Notes under the pieces: generated by a model
What the model was told of the DNA's origin: nothing
Database searches by the model: none
The model's input: the letters and a program-made list of their open reading frames with translations, nothing else
From: JAPLDA01 sp043783155
Lineage (GTDB): Bacteria; Bacteroidota; Bacteroidia; AKYH767-A; 2013-40CM-41-45
Assembly (NCBI GenBank): GCA_043783155.1
Contig: JAYVZS010000028.1
Coordinates: 1 to 38,373, forward strand
DNA length: 38,373 nt
Direction: 5' to 3'
Made by a program: the position numbers and the translations under genes
Shown here: piece by piece, positions 15,666-25,401 of the stretch
How positions within the stretch are numbered: the first letter of the stretch is position 1
Layout: every line of letters begins with the position of its first letter

Positions 15666-17063
15666 TTATTCATCCGCTTTCTGAAGTAACCAATTGATAT
15701 CAGCCACCTCCTTTTTTTCCTGCATCTCTTTTTTAATGGCAGCCATTTTTTTTACGACTCCGTTTGCTCTCAGCAATTGCCCGGCATATTTAATAAAGTT
15801 ACGATACGAGGTGCGTTGGTAATCCGACACTAATTTATTTCTTCGGATGTACGTTCTGAAAGCGGAAGCGTGGTAGAAAAAAGCTTCCGCATCGTCCTGT
15901 TCAAAATATGTTTTAAGCTGGATGGAACGAGTGTCAAGCTGGTAATACACATCCGTGAATTTTACGCGTTGAAAAAGGGAAAGTGTTTTCGAATATTCCC
16001 TGCTATGAAAATGCCAGTGTGCAAGATTATAGGTATACGCATTCTCACGTTCTTCTTTCCTGATGTACGGCTTATAGTCTTCAATAAATTTTTTCGCCCA
16101 CGACAATTCTTTCATGCGTAAAGCAATGGTCACAATATTCTTGTAATCAAATTGAGGAAGTGAACCTTCGGGCATCAGAATTTTTTTCGGGAGAATAATC
16201 TTGTAGATTTCAAAAAGTGTTTTGAAATATGAGGTATTGCCTTTGTTTATTTTCTTAATACAATAATTCATCGCATATTGGTAAATTTCCCTAAGCTGGT
16301 GCAATGAAAACTCCGCTTGATGCTGAAGAAGCAATCTGCGCAACTCATCAAAATGTTTTTCATCCTCTTCTTTCGTAAGCGTAAGAAGTATTTTGTAGTA
16401 GATGGCGATAATGGGAACCTTGCTGTAATCATGCGAATGAAGCAGGGTCACCAGTTCTTCACGGAATGGATTCCTGAATTCAAGTGCCAGCACATTCCGG
16501 TAATTCTGAACAGCGCAACTCAACTCTAATTTTTTCGCGAGGTAAAATTTATCAAGGTTTTCGATGACCTCTTCAATGTTTTGCTCTTCCTTTCTTTTTT
16601 GTTTGCTGATCCACAAATCAAGATGCGTATAAGCAGACAGGTATTGATGGAGAAAATAGTCGGCATCTTTCGCCGGATGAGAAACTTCATTAATCAGCTT
16701 AGAACGATATGACTTGCTGCAATTGCGCAGGGCAAGTTCCTTTCGAAGCAGTTGTTCATGCAAAGGTTCGTTTCGTTGCAATGATTCATCAACCAAAAAA
16801 TTTTCAAGCAAGCGTGTGTAATCCGTAAAGAGATAACGGATTTTTTTATCTTCATATCGTTTTTTAGGATAGAGCTGTTGAAAGAGAATTTGCTTGCCCG
16901 TGTTGCCCGGACTGTATTGTGGGTGATGCTTACTCAATAACTGATGCAACGAAATAACCTGTACATTACTGTTGATATAAGGAGATTGCAGGTAGTCGCC
17001 CAACCGCCTGAATTCCCAGGCGGACAATGATTTCAGTACCTCAAACAATTTATTTTCTTTCAC
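15666..17063 (-). CDS. Helical Bacteroidota protein of unknown function
   Basis: This 465-residue cytoplasmic protein has no signal peptide or transmembrane segment and appears almost entirely alpha-helical. Features include SAWEFRRLGDYLQSPYINSN near the N-terminus (a segment I associate with conserved Bacteroidota proteins of unknown function), ...HPQYSPGNTGKQILFQQLYP, and a long series of helix pairs rich in Tyr, Leu and charged residues (for example YTYNLAHWHFHSREYSKTL), suggesting TPR-like repeats. I cannot assign a function. The start is GTG at 17061-17063, supported by an exact -7 box four bases upstream; the ATG overlapping it is out of frame. Confidence 0.8.
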   Translation of the reverse strand: MKENKLFEVLKSLSAWEFRRLGDYLQSPYINSNVQVISLHQLLSKHHPQYSPGNTGKQILFQQLYPKKRYEDKKIRYLFTDYTRLLENFLVDESLQRNEPLHEQLLRKELALRNCSKSYRSKLINEVSHPAKDADYFLHQYLSAYTHLDLWISKQKRKEEQNIEEVIENLDKFYLAKKLELSCAVQNYRNVLALEFRNPFREELVTLLHSHDYSKVPIIAIYYKILLTLTKEEDEKHFDELRRLLLQHQAEFSLHQLREIYQYAMNYCIKKINKGNTSYFKTLFEIYKIILPKKILMPEGSLPQFDYKNIVTIALRMKELSWAKKFIEDYKPYIRKEERENAYTYNLAHWHFHSREYSKTLSLFQRVKFTDVYYQLDTRSIQLKTYFEQDDAEAFFYHASAFRTYIRRNKLVSDYQRTSYRNFIKYAGQLLRANGVVKKMAAIKKEMQEKKEVADINWLLQKADE

Positions 17064-17067
17064 ATGC

Positions 17068-17075
17068 CAAAAATA
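17068..17075 (-). promoter_or_regulatory. -7 promoter box four bases before the GTG at 17063
   Basis: TATTTTTG, then GCAT, then GTG: the third exact leaderless-type arrangement in this region. Confidence 0.6.
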
Positions 17076-17238
17076 ACATTTCCGACAAAATAAAAAAATA
17101 TGCTATTATTAAATTATCCTGATTGATAAGTTTATAGTTGTTAAAAGGTAAATCATGACTTATTACGTCTCCTTTATTATTTATAAATAATCCCGACAAA
17201 TAATAAAAAATGTATTTTTATTCCATCCTCAGTGGAGT

Positions 17239-17246
17239 TACTTTTG
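17239..17246 (+). promoter_or_regulatory. -7 promoter box for the first SprB-repeat gene
   Basis: TACTTTTG matches TAnnTTTG exactly, 46 bp before the ATG at 17293, leaving a leader of about 40 nt. No clear TTG was seen at the -33 position. Confidence 0.5.
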
Positions 17247-17292
17247 GAACGTGAAAATCTATCCAAACACGTAATCCCAAAACCCACACGTT

Positions 17293-20202
17293 ATGAAGAA
17301 CTTGTTCTTATTCATCGCACTTGTTTTCCTCGCAGGCAATGCTTCGGCGCAATGCGGAACCACCGTCAGCTCAACCAATGTTTTATGCACTGGTTTTTGC
17401 AATGGCTCAATCACTTTTACTCCTTCGATCGGAACGGCTCCGTATTATCTGTCAATAGACGGAACTTTTATTTCTTCATTCACTTCTTCTTATACATGGA
17501 CGGCTGCCTGCACCGGCATCCATCATTATGTCCTGACGGATACTCTTACAACTTGCACCGACAGCGGAAATGTGACCGTAACAGAACCACCGATACTGGG
17601 CATTGTCACTTTTGCTTCTCCTGTAACGTGCCATGGTGGCACAGATGGAGTTGCCTGCGTAAGTGTGGGTGGAGGAACTCCGCCATATAGTTATGACTGG
17701 GGTGCATTCCTCCACGGCGTTTGTGCTACCCAGCCCGGACCACCCAACGGTTTGTCGGCGGGAACATACAATATAACTGTAACGGACTCTAATAATTGCA
17801 GCACAAGTGCTGCCGCAATCGTAACGGAACCAACTGCTGTAGTGGCGTTCGCTTCAGCTTCCGTAAATGTTTCCTGCAACGGAGGACATGATGGAGTTGC
17901 AACATCCACTGCTATAGGCGGATTTGCACCCTATCGCTACAACTGGTCTCCGTCAGGTGATTCAACAAGTACAGTGAACAACCTTGGAGCAGGAACTCAT
18001 TTCGTGGTAGTGACTGATGCAGCAGGTTGTAACGCTAATTCGAATAATATTACCATTTCACAACCTCCGCCAATAACGTCAATAACAAACGCAACGAATA
18101 TTAGTTGTCCTGGCGGAAGTGATGGATCTTTTTGCGTTATCGTTGGAGGAGGAGTTGCGCCATATATGTATTCTGCGGATGGTGGAATTACTTTCCAGGC
18201 GTCAAATTGTTTGACAGGACTTCATGCCGGAAATTATTTTGCAACCGTAAAGGATACTGATGGCTGCAGCAATATGAATAACGTTACAATTCTTGAACCT
18301 GTTCCTTTCTTTAATTTTCTTAGCAGTGCAAATGCAACATGTGCAAATGGCAATGATGGCAATGCATGTATTACTGTATCAGGAGGAACACCACCATACT
18401 CCTATAACTGGACAACCGGAGACACATCTTCCTGCATATCTTCGCTAACACCCTTGATTTATATTGTATTTATTACTGACGGAAATAGTTGTTTTGATTC
18501 CACAGGAGTTGTGATTACCCAGTCTCCTGCATTAAGTATTTCAAACCTATCGGATGTGACATGCAATGGCGGAACAAATGGATCAGCATGCATTAATGCG
18601 ACAGGCGGAGTTCTACCGTATTATTATGTGTGGTCATCAGCTGCAACGTCACAATGCGCAACAAATCTTGTCGCCGGCTATTACGTGGTGAATGTTACCG
18701 ATACGAATGGTTGTTCGGGATATATTTCTCTCACCATTAATGAACCACCTCCTATCATCGTAAATGCCGGTCCGGATTTACTGATTTGCAGTGGCACTCC
18801 CACCGGATTAATTTGCGCAAATGCATTCGGTGGTTCCCAATCATATTCGTATGCCTGGTCAACAGGTCCGAATGATACATTGAATTGTATCTCCAATATT
18901 ACAGCAGCCGGAGTAATAACGATTACAGTAACAGATTCTTCCGGCTGCAGTGCTTCCGATCAGGTGATAATCACAGTGGCTCCGCCGGTAAATATCTCCA
19001 TCAGTTCAACTGCACCTTCGTGCGGACAATGCGACGGGATCGCAACAGCAAATGCTATCAGTGCCGCCAGTTATGTCTGGACTCCCGGACTCATCACGAC
19101 TCCAACGCTTAACAATTTTTGTCCGGGAACTTATATTGTAACCGTTACGAATGTATTCGGATGTTATGATACGATGAGTATTTCTTTTTCTTCTACCCAA
19201 TGCGATTCTGTATGGCCCGGTGATGCAAACTACGATGGTGTCGCGAACAACTTCGATATACTTAATTTGGGCGTGAACTATGGTACCTCCGGACCAGCAA
19301 GAACAGCAGCTTCTAATGCGTGGACGGGACAGGTTTGTGCGAACTGGGCAAACTCGTCGCCAGGTGGCATCAATGGAAAACATTGTGATTGCGATGGCAA
19401 CGATACCGTAGACGTCGCTGATACAATTCCTATCTATTTGAATTACGGATTGATGCATCCGAGAATGATTCCATTGCCGCACCAATCTTCATTGCCCGAT
19501 CTCTATCTCGACGCTGATGTTGATACCATCGGACCGAGTCAACTGTTGCATGTAAAAATACGGATGGGATCATTTGCTGCACCTGTGCCTGCTATTTACG
19601 GCGTAGCGTTCACTCTTACATTCGATCCTTCTTTGGTTGATACGACAACTGCCGCATTTGATTATTCAACTTCAGTACTTGGAACAAACGGTGTCGACCT
19701 CCTTACATTTGAGTATCCGTTTTATTCTGCCGGAGCCATTGATGTTGCCGTTACAAGAACGAGTCACACTGACATCGTAAACGTCGACAGCATCATCGGT
19801 GTATTCGATGTGGTGATCACCGACAATGTTTCAGCGCTTAACTTACTTCGTGTAGGCATCTCTAACATGGTAGCTATTACATACAGTCAAACTCCCGTTG
19901 CATTGAATGCAAGACCCGATTCAGTCGTCATTGACCCGTCATTCATCGGTATCAAAACGATCGCACTCGAAAATTCCATTTCCGTTTACCCGTCACCTGC
20001 GCGGGATCAGTTGCGAATCACTTCAGCAGTTGAAATTGAAAAAGCAGTTCTCATGAATGAACTTGGCGAAACAATAATTTCGGTTGATGTCCGTCAAAAA
20101 AAGTTCAGCATAAATGCAGATAAAATTAAAAACGGAATCTACTTTCTCCAGCTCAGCACTGCATCGGGAGTGGTTAGAAAAAGAGTTTGCGTGCTGAAGT
20201 AA
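17293..20202 (+). CDS. SprB-repeat surface protein with dockerin-like module and T9SS sorting domain
   Basis: This 969-residue secreted protein starts with a signal peptide (MKNLFLFIALVFLAGNASAQ). About eight SprB-type repeats follow to residue ~630, each with a pattern like VTCNGGxDGxAxxxxxGGxxPYxYxW...GxYxVxVTDxxGC. Near 637-725 is a dockerin-like module with two Asp-rich calcium-loop candidates (DANYDGVANNFDIL and DCDGNDTVDVADT) around a Trp/Asn-rich segment. A beta domain (about 735-880) precedes the T9SS type A sorting domain (about 887-969; SVYPSPARDQLRI ... NGIYFLQL). SprB repeats occur in gliding/adhesion proteins; here a role in surface attachment is inference. Confidence 0.88.
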   Translation: MKNLFLFIALVFLAGNASAQCGTTVSSTNVLCTGFCNGSITFTPSIGTAPYYLSIDGTFISSFTSSYTWTAACTGIHHYVLTDTLTTCTDSGNVTVTEPPILGIVTFASPVTCHGGTDGVACVSVGGGTPPYSYDWGAFLHGVCATQPGPPNGLSAGTYNITVTDSNNCSTSAAAIVTEPTAVVAFASASVNVSCNGGHDGVATSTAIGGFAPYRYNWSPSGDSTSTVNNLGAGTHFVVVTDAAGCNANSNNITISQPPPITSITNATNISCPGGSDGSFCVIVGGGVAPYMYSADGGITFQASNCLTGLHAGNYFATVKDTDGCSNMNNVTILEPVPFFNFLSSANATCANGNDGNACITVSGGTPPYSYNWTTGDTSSCISSLTPLIYIVFITDGNSCFDSTGVVITQSPALSISNLSDVTCNGGTNGSACINATGGVLPYYYVWSSAATSQCATNLVAGYYVVNVTDTNGCSGYISLTINEPPPIIVNAGPDLLICSGTPTGLICANAFGGSQSYSYAWSTGPNDTLNCISNITAAGVITITVTDSSGCSASDQVIITVAPPVNISISSTAPSCGQCDGIATANAISAASYVWTPGLITTPTLNNFCPGTYIVTVTNVFGCYDTMSISFSSTQCDSVWPGDANYDGVANNFDILNLGVNYGTSGPARTAASNAWTGQVCANWANSSPGGINGKHCDCDGNDTVDVADTIPIYLNYGLMHPRMIPLPHQSSLPDLYLDADVDTIGPSQLLHVKIRMGSFAAPVPAIYGVAFTLTFDPSLVDTTTAAFDYSTSVLGTNGVDLLTFEYPFYSAGAIDVAVTRTSHTDIVNVDSIIGVFDVVITDNVSALNLLRVGISNMVAITYSQTPVALNARPDSVVIDPSFIGIKTIALENSISVYPSPARDQLRITSAVEIEKAVLMNELGETIISVDVRQKKFSINADKIKNGIYFLQLSTASGVVRKRVCVLK

Positions 20203-20308
20203 ATCATCGATAGCACATTAAAATTGCGGAATTTCGCGTCGATACTTTGCTTAAAAAACGAACCTGTCTGATTTTTCGGCGTATGGTGGATTAAAATTCA
20301 GGATTTAC

Positions 20309-20316
20309 TATCTTTA
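20309..20316 (+). promoter_or_regulatory. Possible -7 box for the PepSY-like gene
   Basis: TATCTTTA matches TAnnTTTG except for the last base, 17 nt before the ATG at 20333. Confidence 0.3.
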
Positions 20317-20332
20317 CAAAAAAAAGAGAATC

Positions 20333-20761
20333 ATGAAAAAGGCAATCCTCACACTCGTTGTACTTGCACTTGCTTGCTTTGTTCAGGCGCAGCAGATAAA
20401 AGAATCCAAAGTACCTGTAAAAATAAAAAATGCGTTCACTTCGAAAAACCCGGATGCATCTATCGTAAGATGGGAAAAACAAAAGAATAATTACAAAGTA
20501 GTTTATAGCATTGAAAATAGTGAATCTTCTGCGCTGTATGATCCGGCAGGTAAAATGATCGAACAGGAATTTACTGTTTCATCAAATGATTTATCCAGCA
20601 ATATCATTGAATACCTAAGTAATGTGGAGCCGAAGGAACCCCTCAGCACAATTGCCATTGTGAAGGATGCATCAGGCAGTAAATCTTACAAAGTGTTGGT
20701 CCATGGCATGTATTACTACTTTGATGCGAAGGAAGCGTTTGTGAAAAAGCTAAAGCAGTAA
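20333..20761 (+). CDS. Small periplasmic PepSY-like protein
   Basis: The 142 residues begin with a signal peptide (MKKAILTLVVLALACFVQAQ). The mature part resembles the PepSY-like/beta-lactamase-inhibitor-like putative periplasmic proteins of Bacteroidota (DUF2874 type): VPVKIKNAFTSKNPDASIVRWEKQKNNYKVVYSI, then a second half with VKDASGSKSYKVLVHGMYYYFDAKEAFVKKLK. Function is unknown; the family is thought to bind or modulate other envelope proteins. A strong intrinsic terminator follows 18 bp after the stop. Confidence 0.8.
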   Translation: MKKAILTLVVLALACFVQAQQIKESKVPVKIKNAFTSKNPDASIVRWEKQKNNYKVVYSIENSESSALYDPAGKMIEQEFTVSSNDLSSNIIEYLSNVEPKEPLSTIAIVKDASGSKSYKVLVHGMYYYFDAKEAFVKKLKQ

Positions 20762-20778
20762 AAATATTTTTGCAGTCG

Positions 20779-20804
20779 CGCCGGGTATTTCACCCGGCGT
20801 TTTT
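20779..20804 (+). terminator. Intrinsic terminator after the PepSY-like gene
   Basis: CGCCGGGT and ACCCGGCG form a perfect 8-bp GC-rich stem with a 5-nt loop, followed by TTTTTGTTT. It lies between convergent genes. Confidence 0.9.
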
Positions 20805-20861
20805 GTTTGTATCAGTTTGCATTCTAAACGCCGCAAAAAATAAATTGGCCTGACAGAATTT

Positions 20862-21530
20862 TTAATGGTTGCCAATGCTTACACTTATGGTAAATCTTGA
20901 ACTGCTGAGATTATCTGTATAAATACCATTCACATCAACGCCTGAATCACTTGCTGAAGTAGTACCAAAGGCACCGCTCAGACTAATTCCCCATTTGTTT
21001 GAAATCCACCAGTGTTTACCGGCCTTAAGTTGGAAAGAAAATCCGTAGTCCGTACGTGAAGTGATATTGCGGCCGCTTACATTACTCTGGCTCACAAAGG
21101 CACCGGTACCAAGTGTTGCTGAAAAAAAAATATCTGATGGCATCAGGTAATAGGTGAGTCCTCCGCCATACGTAACTTCACTGATCGAATAATCACTGGA
21201 AGTAGCAACAGAAATCCCTTTGAGCGTTAAGGTTGGTGCCGAAACCGCTTTGCTTATCACATCAAACGTAAGAGCCAGGTTTTCCTGGACAAATCCTCCA
21301 ACCCGAATGTCAATTCCGAAACCAGTTCCTGAAAAGTCGATTACGTAATGACCACCTGCAAAAGTACCGTCATCAGTAATGATTCCGAATGCAGGTCCCA
21401 AACCGAATTCAAAATGAAATCCCTTGTGGGTATGGTAATCGCCGGATACTGCACCCTCAGGTCTTATGTACTGACCGCGTGCAACAAAGAAAAACAAAAG
21501 CAATAACAAGGTTGCGGTAGTTTTTTTCAT
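20862..21530 (-). CDS. Outer-membrane beta-barrel protein
   Basis: This 222-residue protein has a signal peptide ending near ARGQ (residues 17-20) and a mature part of alternating hydrophobic/polar strands rich in Gly and aromatic residues: HFEFGLGPAFGI, GTGFGIDIRVGGF, EVTYGGGLTYYLM, YGFSFQLKAGKHWW. It ends in SRFTISVSIGNH, compatible with a small 8- to 10-strand barrel. Ligand and role are unknown. A perfect 7-bp hairpin sits immediately before its start codon. Confidence 0.78.
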   Translation of the reverse strand: MKKTTATLLLLLFFFVARGQYIRPEGAVSGDYHTHKGFHFEFGLGPAFGIITDDGTFAGGHYVIDFSGTGFGIDIRVGGFVQENLALTFDVISKAVSAPTLTLKGISVATSSDYSISEVTYGGGLTYYLMPSDIFFSATLGTGAFVSQSNVSGRNITSRTDYGFSFQLKAGKHWWISNKWGISLSGAFGTTSASDSGVDVNGIYTDNLSSSRFTISVSIGNH

Positions 21531-21532
21531 GA

Positions 21533-21549
21533 TCGCTTATTTTAAGCGA
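21533..21549 (-). promoter_or_regulatory. Hairpin directly before a start codon
   Basis: TCGCTTA and TAAGCGA form a perfect 7-bp stem with a 3-nt loop, 2 nt upstream of the ATG at 21530. In mRNA it could hinder initiation or be an operator. Confidence 0.5.
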
Positions 21550-21640
21550 AGTAAATCCTTTTGATCGGAATATGAAAATCCGCTACAGCGATTCTGTCCT
21601 CTAACGGAAAAATTACCGATTGTATGATATATCGTATCGT

Positions 21641-22311
21641 TTATCGCTGCGTTTTAATCCTGTTTTGTTCGTCCTCTACTCCTGATTTTCTTGGTTGAGT
21701 GCGGGAAACCGTTTTCTTTCCGAAATTATAGGTCAGGTGAATGCGAAAAAACTGACTGTCATACACACGTTCGAAATCCGCATTGATATTTTGGTAAACA
21801 ATCTTTGAAAGCATAATATCCGAATGAAAACCATCATTGAGATTTACCCGCACCTGGAACTTATCGTGGAAAAATCGCTTGCCTATGCCACCGGATAAGA
21901 CTCGCATCGGACTCATTGGTCATGTACCCCACCATGCTTGAAATGTAAAATCCACTTACCTCAAACGACCACCGGCTTTTTAGTTTGAATGAATTGAATG
22001 AATTAAAAGTATAGGATGTTAAACTTTTATCAACGGCACCAATAGTAGAAACTCCTCTGTATCGATTGTTGAAGACATTCACATTGTTGCTCGACTCTCA
22101 CGATGAAGTAACATGTATAGGTCTACTCAAACCAATTCCATAATTATCATTCGTGTCAAGATTTTCTGTCGTCACAAAAGTAGTTCGCGTCGAATCGATC
22201 TGCTTTGTAATCTGAGTCGTCACTTCCATGGTATAACAAACATAAACCGAAAAAGAAGAGAGACGGGTTAAAGCATTCTTAAACCCGGAGTTAAAGCTGT
22301 GTTAATAGAAA
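21641..22311 (-). pseudogene. Remnant of an outer-membrane beta-barrel (TonB-receptor-like) protein, C-terminal part
   Basis: Only the last ~210 residues' worth of an outer-membrane barrel is recognisable. Reading the minus strand from about 22311: SFNSGFKNALTRLSSFSVY, then ITKQIDSTRTTFVTTENL, NYGIGLSRPIHVTSS, a TGA stop at 22098-22100 (where relatives have Trp), and NNVNVFNNRYRGVSTIG...SRWSFEVSGFY. Near 21900-21920 the frame shifts, and GGIGKRFFHDKFQVRVNLND...FFRIHLTYNFGKK completes the typical barrel end. The 5' part is absent and there is no convincing start. The pattern fits the C-terminal barrel of the 'outer membrane beta-barrel family protein' group. Confidence 0.8.
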
Positions 22312-22357
22312 TGTTTCAACACCGATAAAAATAACTACTGCAATAGAAGATGTTTAT

Positions 22358-22365
22358 TATATTTA
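22358..22365 (+). promoter_or_regulatory. Possible -7 box for the second SprB-repeat gene
   Basis: TATATTTA, one mismatch to TAnnTTTG, 18 nt before the ATG at 22384. Confidence 0.3.
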
Positions 22366-22383
22366 CAACTCATAAACGACACA

Positions 22384-25300
22384 ATGAAAAAAATAAAACT
22401 AACAATTTCTCTCTTGTTTATTATTTTTTTTCAATTGAAAAGTTTTGGACTTGTGCATTGTAATCTTTTGTTATCGGAGAGTTCCGCTGGAGCATGCGGA
22501 AATGTTTGTATCAATGCGGGAACCGGAATCCCTCCGTATTCTTTTCAATGGTTACCTGTAAATGATACAACACAGTGTTCCTCCGGTCTTCCAAGTGGAT
22601 ATTATACCGTTACAGTATATGATGCAACCGGATGTTGGGACACAATATCTTTTGTAGTAACTAATCCGTTCAACGTTACCGTAACACAAATTGGAAATTC
22701 TAGTTGCCCATGTTATAACATTAGTGCAAGCGGCGGTAACTCACCTTACTCTTATATCTGGTCAACAGGTAGTACTGCTTCTTCATTGTGTAGTGCCCAG
22801 GCAGGAACCTATGCTCTGGAGATTGTCGATGCAATGGGATGTATCGCAGATACTTCGTTCACCACTACCAGTTCAAATCCCTTTTCCCTTTACACAACAT
22901 CTACACCTGCACTATGCAGAAACGGAACTGCAATAGCATCTGTCATCGGCGGAACTCCTCCGTTCCATTATCAATGGAGTACTTCTGTTAATGACACAGA
23001 TTCGACAGCAACCGGCTTACATGCAAATCAATCTTACCAAGTAACTGTGAGTGACGATTCCGGATGTGTTCAGTCAGAGTATGTATATATCGGCACCAAC
23101 AGCAACCTTAGTTCAGGCATCAATGCCACACCGGATACGTGCAGTCACGGTGTCGGAACACTTACCGGTTATGCACTTTCAGGAATTCCACCGTATCATT
23201 ATCTATGGAACACAAACGACACCATTACGCATCTCTATAATCTTCACGGAGGAAGTTATTACACTTTTACAGTGGCAGATGATTCCGGATGCACTTCTCA
23301 TTCCTATCAATACCTGAATAATTTTTCTCCGGTGTTTGCAACGTATAGTATCGTGCAACCTTCCTGTACAAGTTATACCGGAAAAATTATACTGAATACC
23401 TCCGGCGGTATTCAGCCATATAATTATTACTGGAATACAAATCCTGTTCAAAGTGGCGATACAGCAACGGGACTTGCTGTTGGTAATTATAGTTGCCTGA
23501 TCACTGATCAGCGAGGTTGCACAGCAAATATATCTGCACATGTAACCGACTCCTCGAGTTTCACGGTTTCTGCAACATCTACAGTTGACACATGTTACCA
23601 CGGTACGGGACAGGTTTATGTTAGTACACAGAATGGCGTTCCGCCGTTTACATATCAATGGAATTATCAATCGCCGGTATCCATTTCAATTCTCTCTAAT
23701 CTTCACCCCGGATGGAATCAATGCATTGTAACCGACCAGGCGTTGTGTGTAAGAAAAGCAAAAGCGTATGTTGATTATTTTTCTCCTTTGCATGTGTATG
23801 TCACTCCTCATAATTCATCCTGCATATTTACCGCTGATGGATCGGCGACAGCTATTGTTACAGGCGCCACTCCGCCATTGCATTTCAGCTGGGCAGGCGA
23901 TACTTCTCATACCGCAACCAACCTGTTACAGGGATATTATAGTTGTTCTGTTACTGATTCAATCGGCTGTAATTCATACCAGACCTTTTACGTTGGATAT
24001 AATGCTGTTCTCCCCTGTGCTGTCACGATAGAAGGAACAGTCTTCAACGATACCAACATGAATTGCATACGTGATGCTGGTGATGTCTCGCTATCGAATG
24101 TGATGATTGAGTGCTTACCCAGTGGCGGTTATAAATGGACCGACAATTCCGGGCAATACAAATTTTATTTGCCTCCCGGAAATTATCATGTACGGCAGCC
24201 GCAGTTGCCACCTTGGCATTACGCAGTTTGCCCTGCTGCGGATTATTACGACACACTTCCGATTGTTGGAATGATCGACACCAATAATTTTGCTGACATT
24301 GGAAATGCCATCGACCTTAATCTGAATTGCTATGCAGTTACACCACCCATTCCCGGGTTCACACACACGCAATCTATATACTATCAAAACCAAGGGACAA
24401 GAACAGTGACTAATGCTTTCATAAAAATTAAGCACGATCCGCTTCTTACTTTTTTATCCTCCAGTCCTGCAGCCGCAAATTATGACGCGCTGAATCACAT
24501 CATCACAGTGAATCTTCCATCTTTGAATCCGATGGGAAGTTATAGCAACTGGCAAGGGCAGGTGTTGATTTATTATAGCGTTCCATCTAACCTTGCTATC
24601 GGAACTGGGCTAAGTTTTATTGATACTATTTTACCTGTTGCAGGAGACACCGTCATCTATAATAACTATGAGAACTGTTTTGAAACTGTCGTCGGTTCGT
24701 ACGATCCGAATTCCATTGAAGTATCTCCAAAAGGAACCGCAGTGCAGGGTTATATTTCCACAAATGATTCAGTTCTTGATTACATCGTGCGCTTTCAGAA
24801 CACGGGAAATTATTATGCGCATAATGTCGTAGTGAAAATACAGATTGATAATGATCTTGATTTGTCAACGTTCGAAGCGAACGGATCAAGCTTTCCTTAT
24901 TCGGTAGAAATTACTCCGGCCGGACTTGCTACTTTCTCCTTTCTTAACATTCTGCTTCCCGATAGTACGTTTGATGAATTGCATAGTCACGGTTACTTCG
25001 CTTTCTCCATCAGACAAAAAACAGGTCTTCTGCCGGGCACTGAAATCACCGGCACTGCAAATATTTATTTTGATTATAATTCTCCTGTTGTTACGAACAG
25101 CGTGTTGAATACAATTATTATTCCTGTTACTGTTCACGGAATTGAAAATATGAATGAACCATTTTCTGTTTTTCCGAATCCTGTTCGCAATCAATTATCG
25201 GTTATGGGTTATTCGTTAACCGGAAATGTTGTGCTGGAGGTTTTTAATGTAATGGGAGAAAAAATTCATGCTGAAAAATACCAGGCACGGAATTCTAAAT

Positions 25301-25401
25301 CCGTGTTGACGATTGATGTCTCTTCTATCACAAGCGGAATTTATTTTATCCGGCTGACAAGCGACAACGGAAGCGCGGTGAAGAAGTTTGTTAAAGATTG
25401 A
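22384..25401 (+). CDS. SprB-repeat surface protein with carboxypeptidase-like, DUF7619-type and T9SS sorting domains
   Basis: This 1005-residue secreted protein has a short N-terminal hydrophobic signal. About seven SprB-like repeats run to residue ~545 (for example CGNVCINAGTGIPPYSFQW, GGTPPFHYQW, GYYTVTVYDATGCWDT). A prealbumin/SdrD-like beta domain starts at about 547 (EGTVFNDTNMNCIRDAGD... GQYKFYLPPGNYHV). A conserved Bacteroidota domain follows at about 771-905 (GSYDPNSIEVSPKG, DYIVRFQNTGNYYAHNV, SHGYFAFSIRQK, ANIYFDYNSPVVTN), which I take as DUF7619. The T9SS type A sorting domain is at about 918-1005 (SVFPNPVRNQLSV ... SGIYFIRL). It is a likely cell-surface adhesin or secreted structural protein; the target is unknown. 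Confidence 0.88.
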   Translation: MKKIKLTISLLFIIFFQLKSFGLVHCNLLLSESSAGACGNVCINAGTGIPPYSFQWLPVNDTTQCSSGLPSGYYTVTVYDATGCWDTISFVVTNPFNVTVTQIGNSSCPCYNISASGGNSPYSYIWSTGSTASSLCSAQAGTYALEIVDAMGCIADTSFTTTSSNPFSLYTTSTPALCRNGTAIASVIGGTPPFHYQWSTSVNDTDSTATGLHANQSYQVTVSDDSGCVQSEYVYIGTNSNLSSGINATPDTCSHGVGTLTGYALSGIPPYHYLWNTNDTITHLYNLHGGSYYTFTVADDSGCTSHSYQYLNNFSPVFATYSIVQPSCTSYTGKIILNTSGGIQPYNYYWNTNPVQSGDTATGLAVGNYSCLITDQRGCTANISAHVTDSSSFTVSATSTVDTCYHGTGQVYVSTQNGVPPFTYQWNYQSPVSISILSNLHPGWNQCIVTDQALCVRKAKAYVDYFSPLHVYVTPHNSSCIFTADGSATAIVTGATPPLHFSWAGDTSHTATNLLQGYYSCSVTDSIGCNSYQTFYVGYNAVLPCAVTIEGTVFNDTNMNCIRDAGDVSLSNVMIECLPSGGYKWTDNSGQYKFYLPPGNYHVRQPQLPPWHYAVCPAADYYDTLPIVGMIDTNNFADIGNAIDLNLNCYAVTPPIPGFTHTQSIYYQNQGTRTVTNAFIKIKHDPLLTFLSSSPAAANYDALNHIITVNLPSLNPMGSYSNWQGQVLIYYSVPSNLAIGTGLSFIDTILPVAGDTVIYNNYENCFETVVGSYDPNSIEVSPKGTAVQGYISTNDSVLDYIVRFQNTGNYYAHNVVVKIQIDNDLDLSTFEANGSSFPYSVEITPAGLATFSFLNILLPDSTFDELHSHGYFAFSIRQKTGLLPGTEITGTANIYFDYNSPVVTNSVLNTIIIPVTVHGIENMNEPFSVFPNPVRNQLSVMGYSLTGNVVLEVFNVMGEKIHAEKYQARNSKSVLTIDVSSITSGIYFIRLTSDNGSAVKKFVKD

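Noticed and set aside
17232..17690. Open frame overlapping the start of the first SprB gene
   Set aside because: It is in another frame of a gene with a signal peptide and clear repeats, and its own translation shows no domain.
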